Assembly (NCBI GenBank): GCA_022113835.1
Contig: JAILWY010000024.1
Location: 5,894,501-5,958,500, forward strand
Source: Atopsyche davidsoni
Lineage: Eukaryota > Arthropoda > Insecta > Trichoptera > Hydrobiosidae
Direction of reading: 5' to 3'
Length of the DNA stretch: 64,000 nt
Below are positions 1 through 12,999 of the stretch, in pieces (the first letter of the stretch is position 1; each line of letters begins with the position of its first letter). The notes below the pieces were generated by a model. That model saw only the letters and a list, made by a program, of their open reading frames with translations, was not told where the DNA came from and did no database searches. Made by a program: the position numbers and the translations under genes.

Positions 1-3000
1 GTTTCATGTTGATTGTAGATAATTCATAAAAAATTATTGAATTACGTATTTAACCGATTCATCATCACAGTTTAAATATATTGGCTATTAGAATTTGTGC
101 GTTAGAGTTGCTTTCAATTGCGTATCAGGCAGTGTTATCGATTTTATACAGAGGGATTCTGGAGGCTGTATACCGATGCCCACTACTGCACGATTGATGT
201 CTAATTCCCTGGGTTACAGATCGGACCTATCAATGTAATAAATGCTTTAGAACTGGTATATTTGTATAGCCAACAGTCACAATAGCGATTCCAAACATTT
301 ACTCGTTCAAAACAGATTTTTTAATGCAATTATTGACCTACAAAAAGGTTTAAGTTATTAATTTACATATGAAACGACTAGAAAGCACTGTCGATGTTTT
401 TTCACGATACTGTTGAGATTTAAACCCAAACCTTTCCTGCTATTTCAGCCAAGTGTTCTTAATGTGTTTACTGATAAATATAAACAATATACCGTTGATA
501 TCAACCGTAGTTTTAAATCAATCTTTACAATCATGAATAGGTCAAATTTAAATTTACGATTCGCCGTTGCGGAAGCACTGCCCGGCCCAGTGTTGCCAAA
601 CTCGTCCTAAAAACGAATCATCCACTTTGTTTAAATATCTACTAACGATTACAGCCGTGATTCCGAATTAATGTTTGCAATTATCGCGTTTTGTCGAATG
701 TTGCCAGTATCTCTTGGACGGGCGCCAGATTTCGAAAAAATAAACTCACTCGGACATGGCGGAATGTTCAGGTACAGAAATACAAGAAGAAAAATGTGCT
801 GAATCTACTTGCTCTAGTTTCCTCAGATAATTTATAATAAAATCTATAATAAACGATAATTATTAATATTTTATAAATCTCACCTAATCTCACCTTCAAT
901 CGTTTATTTAATGTACACTTTGTTTTAAGCTGTAACTATACAATTCCGTATATAAGAATGTCATTCGATTAAATCGTATAAGAATATTTTTTGCATCAAA
1001 GTATGAACCTTAACCTAAACAAAACATTTTTATTTAACAATTTTTTTAGTTCAGAAATATATTTATAAAAAAAATTCATTTCAGAAGAGGTTTACAACAC
1101 ATATTTGATGTGTAAGTGAGATTTATGATTTTAACTCAAATACTTAGGTTTGTGAATTGATAACAATAAATTCTATGTTATTCCGAATATTCGGAATTTT
1201 TTTTTTTATATTTACTCGCACTTAGTCTCTATTTGTAAAATTACAAAAAAAAAAACCTTTACTGAAGTTTAGTTTTACATTTATATTAAATCTCAAAATC
1301 TGATACATATTTAGTTTCCTTCTTGAGGCTTTTCAGGCTTAATATTCTTGTTGTTTTTCACAGTTTAAAAAAAACTGTTTTTTTATGTTTATATGGCTTA
1401 TCAAGAAAGCCTTTTCGTAAAAGTTCATACTTTGTATAATACCAAGGCAGTTTTGGAAACTATAATGAAGTCTTGCAGAAAAGTGCAATATATTTTCTTT
1501 ATTAATTTATTTTCATAGTGTTCAATGCTTCTTTGTTATCCTTTCTGCTTAAATTTTTAAATTAAAAAACTTGCCAAGGAGAATTCAAATTTAATCTCTT
1601 GATTAAAATTTTCTTTGAAAGAGATAATCTTCGTTGATGAAAAATATAATTATATTACGGGTTTCTTATGAGCTTATTAAATTTTAATATGAAAAACATA
1701 AACTTATAATTATATTGCTGAAAGTGCATAGATTCATAAGCATATTTTTTTTATATGACGAATATTATTTTATGTTTGTGTTAACTTTTGCTATTTAATA
1801 ATCATATGATACATCATGTTAATTGGTACAATAACTCTAAAAATAAATTTTTCAGTAAACATAAAACACAAAACTGAAAACATGAGCTATCAAAAGAAGA
1901 CTGCTTCGACTTTTTCAATCAAGATTCGCAACTTCGGGGTATATATTTTTTTATTCTCTTCTTAAGCTACCTTAAAATGCTTTCTTCGAGAATTATCGGT
2001 CTTTCAAAACTTTTTAATTTATAACAGCCTCTCCAACTCGATTTTATGCTTCATGTCAATTTTAGTGCTGTATTTGCTTTAGGTCTCTGTATAAAAATAT
2101 TAAACCATTATTATTAAATCTTTTATATACTAGTACATAAGTTTTTTTATGGATTCGGTCAATACATACCATTAAAATTTGGTTAGTAAGAATTAACTAA
2201 AATTAATAAATAAATATTAAATAATAAAACGGAAATTGCCTCCAGGTAATTTGAATGATTTTTTGTTGTAAAAAAAAATAACCCTTGCTCGGAAGACGTA
2301 TTCAGAGATCAAACAAAAACATAAAAGGCATTTGTAAAGAAGTGGGTTTTCAATATTATTTATAAATAGTTCCTTTAAGTCAAGGCAGTTTCGTCTTCTT
2401 ATACCATTTACCAAATTTAAGTTTAGCATAAAAGACTCTTTGCCTGCCATTACATGCTCTTGTATAGATATGACAGAGAGAAACGAAGCTTGTAAGGGAA
2501 GTTATTATTTATTTTATGGAATTTAAAAAATATACGTTTTACTTTAAATATTTTTAACCATCCATATAACAAGTGATCAGCTCAAATATGAAATGATAAC
2601 TGATTTTTTTTAAGATATAGATAAAACTGAGTTATCAATGGTTTACGTCATTGATAAACGAACTAGACTCGTGTATTTTCAAGATAAAAAAGTGAAAGTG
2701 ATAAATTATAAATGTACCAATACATTTTAAAAATATGTAAATAATGATACGCCATACCTTCTGCATACTATTTTTTCTCATTTATTACCTGTGTTTCTAA
2801 TTAGCTTCAAAGCAGTTGTTTTTAATATTGCCTAACCAAATCTAGAAGACCAAACAAATTATATTTGAGTAAGGAATATCACTTGGTTATTTATACTTTA
2901 AACTCCACACTTTGCTAAATCGTATCGTTATGAATTTTTTTTAAAAAAACCTAGTCATAACATTGTAATGCTTCCTGTAAGAGCTTCTGCATTGAGTTAT

Positions 3001-3658
3001 TTTCCAAAGAATCCTGAAGGGTTTTGACTGAAAAGGATTGATGCTGTTAATATTGATATAAAGGTCTAGACTAGAATTTCTTATCAAAGCCACCCGCAAA
3101 AATATAAAAATGAATCACACATTTCATAATACTGTATGATATAATTTTTTTTGTGATGGGTGAAGTTTTATCATTAAATAAATAGAAATTTATTAGTGCC
3201 AGAAATTTTTATTTATTATTTTTTTCGCAGTTATTAATATTCGCTGGAGTCCTTGCCTTGACTGTGCGATGAAGGGGAAACCCTTTGACGACATCCTTCA
3301 AACTCCGACTTCAGTCTGGCAGACAGCATGACGTCAGAGAAGCTTACAGCCTCTTGAAATATCTCAAGAGACTGAAAAGGAAATGAAATGTTTCACATTT
3401 ACTGAAGCCGGCCGCTTTGTTTGCTCCTTGTTTACATAATAGGAAATATTGAATATTTCTAAAATATCAAAATTATTTGAAACTAAACTTATTAAGAAAT
3501 TAAATATTATTTTTTGTATGTATAAAAGCTTAAAATTTTACTAAAAAAATAAACTACGTGCAACCTTTAAAAACGTTGAAATCATAAACCGTATATTTTT
3601 ATAATGTTTTGAACGTATTCTCAGCTAAAATCGTGTTAATTACTAAATAACTTTAATT
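1..3658. other. AT-rich non-coding DNA
   Basis: No supportable gene. Mostly A/T homopolymer-rich sequence. A GC-richer patch at about 3240-3420 (tccttgccttgactgtgcga and following) has no open frame of note. Confidence 0.6.
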
Positions 3659-3905
3659 ATTACTAATATGATTGGGCACATTAGTTCATATATAGAAGAT
3701 GATTTAAAGAAACTCTCAAAAAGATTTGAACCCACATCCTCTGGCCTATATAGCCGGTGTACTAACTCTTGTACTAACGAATCACTTCCGTTTATCGAGA
3801 GTTTTTAACAATCATACTCTACATATCATATACTATACTAATCATATTAGTAATAATATAATAAACCCGTAATGGGTAATAAATACGCATCTGATTGACG
3901 TTTAA
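3659..3905. mobile_element. tRNA-derived SINE pair, head to head (partly deleted)
   Basis: 3659-3789 is a minus-oriented copy containing the B box (GGTTCAAATC on minus) and the A-box region. 3800-3905 is plus-oriented tail sequence ending cccgtaatgggtaataaata, then cgcatctgattgacg. The same head-to-head arrangement occurs at 21984-22335. Confidence 0.75.
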
Positions 3906-5940
3906 TAAAAAAATCGACAAATTACTTTAAAACAGTGTTTTATTCAGTGTATTTTTTTAACAACAATAATAAAAATAACTTATTTTTTAACCTGTTTTGA
4001 ATTGTTTGTTGGCTTACAACATTTATGCGCACGACGAATCGTTGTTTTGTGTTGTGTAGCAAATTTAAAAATGCAAGTAATTCATTATCTGAAACGATTC
4101 TTTCATAGCACTACACAAAAAAAGCAATCTGCAAAAAATGGCTTTAAATCACAATGATAAAAGGCCACATTCTAAGCGGTAGTTTATAGTGCTTTTGTAC
4201 TGGCAGTGACGTGCGAATGTGAAGTATGATTTATTCCGCCGGGTTTCCTCTACATTTGTATGGGGCAAGTGTTAAAGACAGAATATATGAGAATCATATG
4301 AAGTGTGAAGTGTCAAAATTTTAGAAATATCACTTCGATGTCGTTTTAACAACCCATCGCAATAGTTTATGGTAGAGGAGCTCGCATATGCAGTTGTATA
4401 GAGAATAAACGTGTCAGCTGACTCGTATTCAACGTATATTTATACCAGCAGTGATATAACATATTTATTTAAATAATAAAAATAAATAATTTCCAAACAT
4501 GCACTTTTAAAGCATTTACGTAAACTGTGTATACAGTATTTTAGGAAATCAATTCATACCCTTTTTATTTTATTTTTATACCGGTGATTTTTTGACAACA
4601 TATCACGTAAAATTTATAAATATTTTCTCATCATTTCACGTGTAAAAATAATAACTACTAACAAAAGACGTAATAATTATGTCGTCTTTACAAGCATCTG
4701 TAAATCGATCATTAAAAATATTGCATAAACATCATTATCAATGTGATACTGTGTAAATTATTTGGTTAAAAAATAATACATTAGCAATACTGTTGAATCA
4801 ATGAATTGTTTTTAAGGTTAAAAATAAACACTACCCTCCCTTTTTATAGTCAGAAATATATTTACAATGAATTACTTCGTACCTTTATTTAAAAAGTTAT
4901 TTATAAGCACATTATCTACAGTAGAAAATAATAATATATTTATCTCAATAAAATCCCTATAATTATCTTGTGTTATGATAATTAATATCTCTTCCTCCAA
5001 ATTGTATTGTTTCTATGTAAATAGGTACATATTTATTTTTCTCTATAATATCTGTTACGTGTTTTAGACAAATAAACAACGAATCGAAAAGCTAAAGCAA
5101 AATCGTATGTAAATCGAAGGCTTACATGAGTTTTCAGGTTTTAGTAGCGTTTTTATTGGTTATTGTGTTGCATAGATCATCTTATAATATTCCAACGTTT
5201 CAGTCTTGGTTCTAGAAGCATCTTCAGGAAACGATGTATAGGTTTTAGATGGTTATTAAATGATTTTTAATGAGTTGTTAGAAGTTTTCAGTTCTCTTAC
5301 ATTTGGTCCAAACGCTGGTATTATTTTCAGGGGATTTGATCATCAAACCAGCTATTTAAAATTCCTGAAAAAAATATATTTAGGTGGCTCTAGCGCTGGA
5401 AACCAAATGTCGGAACTTCATAAAAGAAAACTGCAAAGTTTTTATTGAAATATTTAAATTTATAAAAAAATGCACACTTAAGCTTAACAATCAGACAATC
5501 TTTGTGAAGGATCTGATTTTTTTATGAAAGTCCTGTCTGTACAAACAATCCACTTATTTTTGAGTCTTGCTATGTCGTACCATTTTGTATAATATTTATT
5601 CAGTCTAGACAGTTCCAAGTTGGAGATATCATGTGGAGATAACGAATACATTTAGTTGCGAACAAGGATTAATTTAAAATGATAACTTTTTTAATGCACG
5701 ATTGAATGACTGATAAAAGTCGTTTAATTTTATTCAGCACCATACAATTATTTTGTAAAATTTAAAATATTAAACAAACCACTGTGCTTCATCAAAATTC
5801 TCAGTATATATAAAAATAAATATTTTTTCGACGTTTTGATCGCGAAACATGGATTATGTATTCCCTGAAAATAGATTAAACCTCAAAATTTATCAAATAG
5901 CATATTTTTTTTAAATACTGTATATCAAAAAATTCTAATA
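3906..5940. other. AT-rich non-coding DNA
   Basis: Nothing coding is recognised apart from the hammerhead-like motif near 5193. The 62-codon frame at 5260-5448 has no recognisable features. Confidence 0.55.
5193..5228 (-). ncRNA. Hammerhead-like motif
   Basis: The minus strand reads CCTGAAGATGCTTCTAGAAC, then CAAGACTGAAACGTTGG. CUGANGA and GAAAC boxes are present; stem II is weak (GCTT with AAGAC, one bulge). This resembles conserved Penelope-associated motifs. Confidence 0.35.
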
Positions 5941-6290
5941 AGAGGTCGTTCATTATAAAAATAAGGCGATACGTTTTCGCCGGGGTCGCGTTTGGAGAAA
6001 AAATGAACGACAAGACAATGTGACCGTTAGGCGTTGCAAGATGGCGCAAACGCCATATTGGATCCGCCAGTGGAACGACCCCTAAGGGTGGCAAGTGCAG
6101 CGAAAAACAATCTCGCAGGGGTGGGTGTTGCCAGACGGGAAAATCGCGTACGAGAAGGGTAATGTCTCGAACGAAGAAAGGAATTTGCATGCGGACTCGC
6201 GACACGCGCTTCTGGCAACTTTAAAAACTCCAATTCACCGCCGTTGCACTGATGAAACCTGCTAATAATTTTCAAGTGTTCATTTCAAAT
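5941..6290. promoter_or_regulatory. CpG-rich island, possible promoter or unrecognised exon
   Basis: About 350 bp much richer in G, C and CpG than its flanks, with caagatggcgc (6038), similar to YY1/Pho-type AAGATGGCG sites. Minus-strand open frames (109 and 82 aa) overlap in different frames, which is normal in GC-rich DNA. I recognise no protein in them. Confidence 0.35.
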
Positions 6291-8212
6291 GTTAATCAGT
6301 TTTGATTCAAAGAAAATAAGAATATATTTGTCGTACAAAATTAAAAAAAAATTGAGCTTGGAGTATAAATGTTCTACCCTGTTCGTGTCAGGAAATAACA
6401 TGCATGCAAGAAATTTAAGCATCCAAGGAGCAAGATATAATAATGTCTTAATATAGTTATTTGTTTATAGTAATTATAATTATATAGTAATTGATTCACA
6501 TAGAATTTATTTTAATAGCATAAATACCAGAGCTGGTATTTATGAATGAATTTGTTAGAAACAAAGACGCTGTTATAAAATGGGTTTTCGATAAGGGCTG
6601 AGTACGTAGAGCATAGTTTCCAAACTATTTTGTCCCGTCGACCCCTTGTCGAGTTTTTCTGTTTTTCGTCGACCCCCTGCCTTGCTAATATTGAATTTTT
6701 AAAAAATTCATCAACTTCAAACATATTTTTGACACCTCAACTCACTTGAAAACGATTTAAAACTCGGTCGCTAAAATTTCCACATTCCTAAACCGTACAG
6801 GTGTCCTTATTTTCTCGGAGTATTTGTCAAATCAATTTGTTTTACGCCTCGTACAACCAATTAGCTCGCAGTAAATAATTTAAAAAAAAAAAGGCAACTG
6901 CAAATGCAATAATCAAAACACTTGTCAAATTCATTTGAGATATTTAATTTTTAACATCTTTCTTAGGCAGTCGGATGTAAAAAAAACGGTATCAATTTTA
7001 CAGGTTTTTGAGTATTTATATTTGATTAATTACGTTTGTGGTTAAGTTGGATAAAATAAAAATATATTGTTCTGTTATGTTTAATCAGTTTGCATTCATG
7101 ATTTAAATTGAAACACTTTACAGACAACAGCATACTGTGGGGACACTGCGCTGCAGGGGGTTCAATTTTTTTCAATTATACGGACACCCCATTCTCCCCC
7201 AGGGGAGTGTGGGGGGAGTCGCTCTAAGCGGTGCTAAATCTTGAAAAAGTAATTCAAAGGTCGCTTACAAATATCATTATAAGTCTGTTTGAGATTGTAT
7301 ATTATACGCAGTGTTTTATAGCTGATAGCGTCCATAAAAAGGAGATACTTTGCATTATCGCCGGATTGAAATTTGTTTTTGTTTAAGCAAAATATTCTAG
7401 TATAACTTGTTGTGTGTTTTTTATTCTATAATAAAATATACGCACTATAGGTAAGTTAAGTATGTTTAAGCGCTTTTCACTTGTACAGTAATATGTAGAT
7501 CATGGGTTTTTAGATATTCCTAAAACTTTTGCAACGAGACTATTTACTTTTAAGACACACGAAGGTCATCAATCATACAGGTAATAGAAAAAAAATACAT
7601 TTTTGTTCAGATTAGAGGACGTAAGTAGCTTTCAGAGCTTTCAGGTAATAATTAACGAAATAAAGCATTATTGTTCAGATTTGAGGCTTTTTGCACGCCT
7701 TTGCTACGGGGCTGTTTTTTTAAAGACACGACACAATGAATTAAAGCTAAATAAAAACAAACATATAACACAACAGTGGTATTGTTTATATAAGCAAGTA
7801 GTGCCTCCCAGATTCCGAGCCCAGAGTGTTTACGGTCGGAGAAGCACTGCCTTCTCAGTATAATCATAATTTTATTTCCGTAATTTTGGCGAAGTTACGA
7901 CTCGTCTCTCCTCTGTATCTCCCTCTTGGTTGGGAATGACGTCACTTGTTCATTATCTTGGCTCTGTTTGGATGAGTGAATTTCATAATGAACTGTAATC
8001 ATATTTTTATTAAGTACAGTGTTTTAAAATTAAAGAAGTTTCGAGAAAATTCACTTTGTACCCACGGATATTATATTAGACTTTGATATCACATAATACT
8101 CAACATATTTTTCATATTATACCACTATTAAATCCTATATATATAAACTACTAATTAGAGAAGCTTTGAGAGGGTTTACTTTATGAATTCACACTCATAT
8201 ATTAAGAAATTC
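6291..8212. other. Non-coding DNA
   Basis: Contains the possible hAT end at 6604-6675 and a G/C-run patch at 7140-7235 (gcagggggttc ... ggggggagtcgc). Short frames on both strands at 7603-7867 overlap each other and look random. Confidence 0.5.
6604..6675. mobile_element. Possible hAT terminal fragment
   Basis: TAGTTTCCAAACTATTTTGT, then CCCGTCGACCCCTTG and CGTCGACCCCCTG, resembles hAT ends of the CAGTGGTTCCCAAACT type. No opposite end or target duplication was found. Confidence 0.35.
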
Positions 8213-8400
8213 AATATTTTTTACAGAGAGTACTTGGTGGAATTCCATTTTAATATTTTTGAGTAAAATACTTAAGTGATATTCCACATGTTTATTTTTA
8301 TGTGTGACTCTGTCACTCTGTTTGATAATGCCAACATGAAAGGTTGGCGAAACTGGTCACAAATAAAAATAAACATGTGGAAAATCTTACTCACAAATAT
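8213..8400. mobile_element. Inverted dimer of Penelope-like 3' ends (fold-back)
   Basis: 8213-8308 matches the 20903-21010 end on the same strand. 8311-8380 carries the opposite orientation, with the TTTGATAATGCC hairpin and GGCGAAAC motif at 8321-8352. Arms 8284-8308 and 8356-8380 pair over 24 of 25 bases. Confidence 0.75.
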
Positions 8401-11400
8401 TACTCATATATTACATAATACGCTACAAACTTGTCATATAAAATGAATAATAAGTTATGTATACAGAAAACACAATTAATTTATTAAAAAAAGACGATAA
8501 ATTATATTTCAAAGTCATAGAAGAGTAAATATTATATATGATAAAATGTTTTATGATTATTTTTCAGAATTAAGTTTTTATAAGTGTTTAAAAGCACTCA
8601 ATTTTTACATGTTTTAAATAATGTATAAATATATATATTTTTTTAATAAAAAGTCGTTTAACAGATGAACGAGTGAAAAAATGCATTATTTAGAACTTTA
8701 ATTAAACAAACTTAATTAGACAACTTCTGGCGATGGTCAATTAACGTAACTTCTCCAAATTAGGTCACATTTTTTCATAATTGTTGAACAAATAATCGAA
8801 AGAAAAAAAAGCATTAGAATGAGAAAACTAACATGGATGCGAAATTTACGCCAGTGGCTGAAAGTCAGGAGTACAAACAAAATAATTAGGCTGGGATGAA
8901 TATATGTTCAAAGAAATGGTTATCAACCTCTTCTGAGGTGAGGCAATCAAAAGAATAACAAAGAAAATAAAACATAACCTAATTTATTAACAGCTTTATT
9001 CATATTGTTATATTTAAAAAAAATAGTAATTATTTATTCATTAAATAATCTAACAAAGTGTGTCTTAACTAAGGGTTGAAAATTTATTCGATGATAAATT
9101 AGCCTGAAAATACAGTTTTAATATTTTTCTGACGTTTAAAAATGGAAGGTGTTAATTTCTTAAGCAAGATTAATGAAGCAGTTCTAGAACACGTAAGTTT
9201 AAATAAATTTGAAAAAGGAACGGCAATAAATTCAAAGTTTTTTTTTATTTCAGCTTCGTGAAAAATTCAATGAAATTCACAATGGCATTAAAACAAATTG
9301 ACATAAATGATTTTACTTTTCTTCAAAGAAATTAACCCTTAAATTTAATTATGCATAATGCATAAATATACCAATTTAAAAAAAAATATATTTACCGATT
9401 TTATTAAATTATGCTTTTTAAGCGTGAGACATCAAAAACAATAAAATTAAAAATTTGCATAAAGATGCAATTGTAAGTGCATACAGCTTTTTTATTTTTC
9501 AATAAATAAAAATGGTTTTTTTTTGTGTGAAATATTTTTTCACGTTATACCCGGAAATATTATTTATTATTAATCTAAATAAATGTTTGAGTGAAATTAA
9601 AAATTATTTCATACAATTGTGGTAAATATCTTAAGATCTGGCTCCGAAATTTCCACTGGCAGAGATATTCACTGATGTAAATGAAAAAAATATATATAAT
9701 CTCTTTTGTACATTAAATTAAGTATTTCGCGACTGACCGAGTATTTTATTTCATCTGGAAAGGCACTGTTTTGAAAACAAACATAAAAAGATATTTGAAG
9801 GTCTTCTCAGTAAAGCACACGAAAACCTTCAAAACGCAGATTTTATTTCAATCCTCAGAGCGGGTTTTCTAATTCGATGACTTTTTTATATTTTTTTAAA
9901 AAATAACACTGTTTTTAAAAAAATGTTTTACAAATTTAAATAAAGATGAGTCCATGAATATTTTTTTTTATAATTTGGAAGTAATCATCACTAAAAAAAA
10001 ACAACTTTGTTTTTTAATATACTGTTTGTAATTACACAAATTTTACCTCAAACACTAACTTTCAGAGAAACATCACAGGAAGAGATTATCCACAGAGCCT
10101 TCAAGAAATATCTTTCGTTTTTTTTGTAATCAGTGAGCCTACCTTCTCATTTTCTATTTTCTTTTATCTCTGATCTTTATTTTTATCTATTTTCACCCCT
10201 CCTCAGAGAGCAATAGCCAGATTTAAAAAGTATACTTTGAATAACTGAAATATTTCCTTCAAATTGAAAAAGTGGAGTATATGAAATGTTTAGACAATTT
10301 GTTTTGAATGCAGTATTTTTTCAGTAATCAAAGCAGTGGTCTTTCGTTAATCTTGACATCACTGTGTGATTTTCATGAGAACCTTAATTCAATATGCAAA
10401 TCTAAATACCAAAGATCTAGCAATAAAAAGGCTATTTTCATCTTTGATTAAATAATGATTTTGATTTCAGCTAATTATTACAATACAATATAATTTAGTG
10501 TCGGGCATTGTATTCAATATGAATTAAGACTGGTAATGCATTATTGTATGGATGAAAAAAAAAATATTTTGACAGTTAGACTGGCAGCACTTTCAAAAAT
10601 ATTTTCTTCCTAGCTCGTAGCTTTAAAAAAAAATCTTACTCTTTAAGAAAACGGAATAATTTAATTAGGGATTCAATTGATATATAATATTTCTGTGATA
10701 TAGTATACCTATAAAAACTTTTTATCAATTTAATCTCAAATGCAAACCAAAAAAGTACACTCTTCTATGTAAAACTTATATTCAATAATCCATCAAAATT
10801 GTCAATACTTTAAAAATAATAAAAGTTAAAACAAAAAAATATATAAAAATGTAAATAAAGCGTCTCTACTATCAATTTATTCAAGTTATTTGCAAACTAT
10901 TTCCTTCACGTTTGATTGTTTCAACTTGTTTGAATTCAAACCGTAATTGAAATAACAACAAAAAAGAAAATTGAATATAAAAATACTTGAATTTAAATAT
11001 AAAATACGAAAACAATATCAAATGCCGCCCTACTTTTAGCAGTGGCTCTCAAAAAATGGGGCGCAATCATTTGGAGATTAATTAATTTTCAGTATTAATA
11101 TGTCGGATTTGTTTTATTGTATCAAATTTAATATATGATATTAAATACGTGCATACATAATCATCGCCCAAATTAAACGAAATTTAATTCATAACGTGTT
11201 TTTAATTATAGATTTGGAGAAGAATATAAATCTGTGTTGTAGAACTCGTGTTATAAGTATTATAAAATATTTTACTAATTTTAAATGTTTATAAATTAAA
11301 ACTATTCAAAAGTCTTTATGAACTGAAAGTTGTATAAACTGTAGAAAACTTCATTGAAATTTTGTATAAAACTATATAATTATAAATTATAGACTAAGCA

Positions 11401-11938
11401 ATTTATAAGCAAAGTAAATATTTTGATAGAACTGTTTAAATATGAAATTTTGAATTTTCACGACAGACTGGGTAATTTTGTAAATAATCTCAATTTAAAT
11501 GACAAATATTTAAGGCTTAATGACTTTAAAGTTATGTCATATTTCATGAATAATGATTAATATTTGATAGATGAAAATTGATAAAAATTCCACGAAATAG
11601 TAGCAGTAAAATTAAAATATACATAAAATTTTATTTGAATTCAAAACGCATATTTGTATAATTTAATAGTACCAACAAGCTACTTTATATTAAATAAGTT
11701 TGGAAACACTGTGTAAAAATAATGAAAACCTGTTCGTATAGAAAAGTTAAAATTATTCAGTCCCGCTCAAGAGATTTGAAAAAAAACTTACCGTTTTTCC
11801 TTCAGGAAAATCTTGTATCTCAAGAAGAAAATAATCCTTTAAAATGTGAAGCCTTAATAAATACATAAATTGAAAACAGATTTTGGCCTTCGCCTTTCAA
11901 AATGATGTTTTAAAATCAAAGTAATTGAATATACTTAC
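8401..11938. other. AT-rich non-coding DNA
   Basis: I see no gene, tRNA or transposon end in this stretch; long A/T homopolymers dominate. Confidence 0.55.
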
Positions 11939-12168
11939 TTATATATAAAAAAAATAATATTCAAAAAGGACTGTTTTGGTCACACAGATCAGTCTGAGAG
12001 TTTTCAGTATTTGAGATTATAAGCAGATCAGTTTGAAATATTTTAGATTTTGATCATCACAAAGTAGGCTTCCATCCGGAAAAATGTGGCGAATATAGTT
12101 TATGGAATCGGGGGTATGTTTCAGCAGGAGGCTTTGCAGGTGGCTGTACGAGCACCGGGCGGGACATT
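11939..12168. repeat. ~225-bp direct repeat, left copy
   Basis: From ttatatataaaaaaaataat to gggcgggacatt it matches 12782-12999 with scattered substitutions and an insertion of about 10 bp (near 12118). The two copies bracket the 28S/R2-like segment. Confidence 0.85.
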
Positions 12169-12238
12169 TCTTCGTATTCAAAACACTTCTCGTGCACATA
12201 TAATGCATTACGACAAGGCGGTCGGCACCTTAGACGGG

Positions 12239-12259
12239 AGGGTTAGGTTAGGTTAGGTC
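12239..12259 (+). repeat. Interstitial TTAGG telomere-type repeat
   Basis: Three GGTTA units followed by a degenerate one (ggtcg). TTAGG is the ancestral arthropod telomere repeat. Lies at the inner edge of the R2-like cassette. Confidence 0.7.
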
Positions 12260-12750
12260 GGGTTGGATGCACGGCGGGATAGTATGGCTCGAACACCCTA
12301 GAGCCCTGTGATACACCGGCCAACCTTAACGTTCACTTTACCCAGACTCCCATCGACGTCTCCTCAGCTCAAGACCCTCGGATGAGAGGTCTCCGCTCGA
12401 GTCAACGAATTGGGCCACGGTAGGGTAAGCAAGATCCTTCCTGCCAAACCTCATCCCCTATGCATCTGAGTATCTTAACGAGGAGCCGTCCTGCTGTCTT
12501 GTTAGTAACTAGATGCATAAGCCAATACTGCAGTGTGCCCAGTAAGAGCCAGCGGGCGCCCCGTGAAGGCCAAAGAACAGCTTGTGCAAGTTTGGAAGGA
12601 CTTCCGTCATGAACGAGTGTCAGACACATGCATCTTTACACCTTAAGATTGCGAGACATTGCGGGCGAGAGGTAGTCAGGGGCTGTATAGTCGCCGCCGA
12701 CTAACGTGCTTATCCAAACCCGAGTAACTGTACTGTCTCTCTTCAGGGCC

Positions 12751-12783
<33 letters not shown>
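12751..12783 (-). rRNA. 33-bp 28S rRNA fragment ending at the R2 target site
   Basis: The minus strand contains AACGGCGGGAGTAACTATG followed by ACTCTCTTAAGG, the highly conserved 28S segment just upstream of the R2 insertion site. The next 28S bases (TAGCCAAATG) are absent and replaced by GGCCCTGAAG. A displaced fragment, not an rRNA gene. Confidence 0.85.
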
Positions 12784-12999
12784 TATATAAAAAAATAATA
12801 TTCAAGAAGGACTGTTTTGGTCACACAGATCAGTCTGAGAGTTTTCAGTATTTGAGATTATTAGCAGAACAGTTTAAAATATTTTAGATTTGGATCATCA
12901 TAAAGTAGGCTTCCGTCCGGAAAACGGTGGCGAATATAGTTTATGGAATCGGGGGTATGAGGCTTTGCAGGTGGCTGTACGAGCGCCGGGCGGGACATT
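12782..12999. repeat. ~220-bp direct repeat, right copy
   Basis: Starts directly at the end of the 28S fragment and matches 11939-12168 in the same orientation, 843 bp away. Contains tggaatcgggggtatgaggc and a GC-rich end. Its short open frame (12890-13081) is not recognised as any protein. Confidence 0.85.

Larger units (their letters stand above)
12233..12783 (-). mobile_element. Putative R2-like 5' region attached to 28S rDNA
   Basis: The minus strand begins with 28S rRNA sequence (12783-12751) ending at the exact R2 insertion point (CTCTCTTAAGG) and continues into about 500 bp of GC-rich non-28S DNA. Bases of the 28S part pair with the adjoining non-28S part: 12766-12773 with 12722-12729 (8 of 8) and 12755-12761 with 12737-12743 (7 of 7). 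Further hairpins: 12688-12703, and 12748-12753 with 12678-12683. R2 elements are known to carry an HDV-like ribozyme at this junction, sometimes using 28S bases. No reverse transcriptase is present, so this is a fragment. Assignment to R2 is inferred. Confidence 0.5.

Noticed and set aside
5876..6275. Two overlapping minus-strand frames (109 and 82 aa) in the CpG-rich island
   Set aside because: Different frames over the same GC-rich bases, no recognisable motif; the island is reported instead as possible promoter or exon.
12630..12783. Complete HDV-like ribozyme fold
   Set aside because: Helices are present, but their order (nested helices plus a loop pseudoknot) could not be fitted by eye to the canonical P1-P4 topology, so only the pairing is reported.
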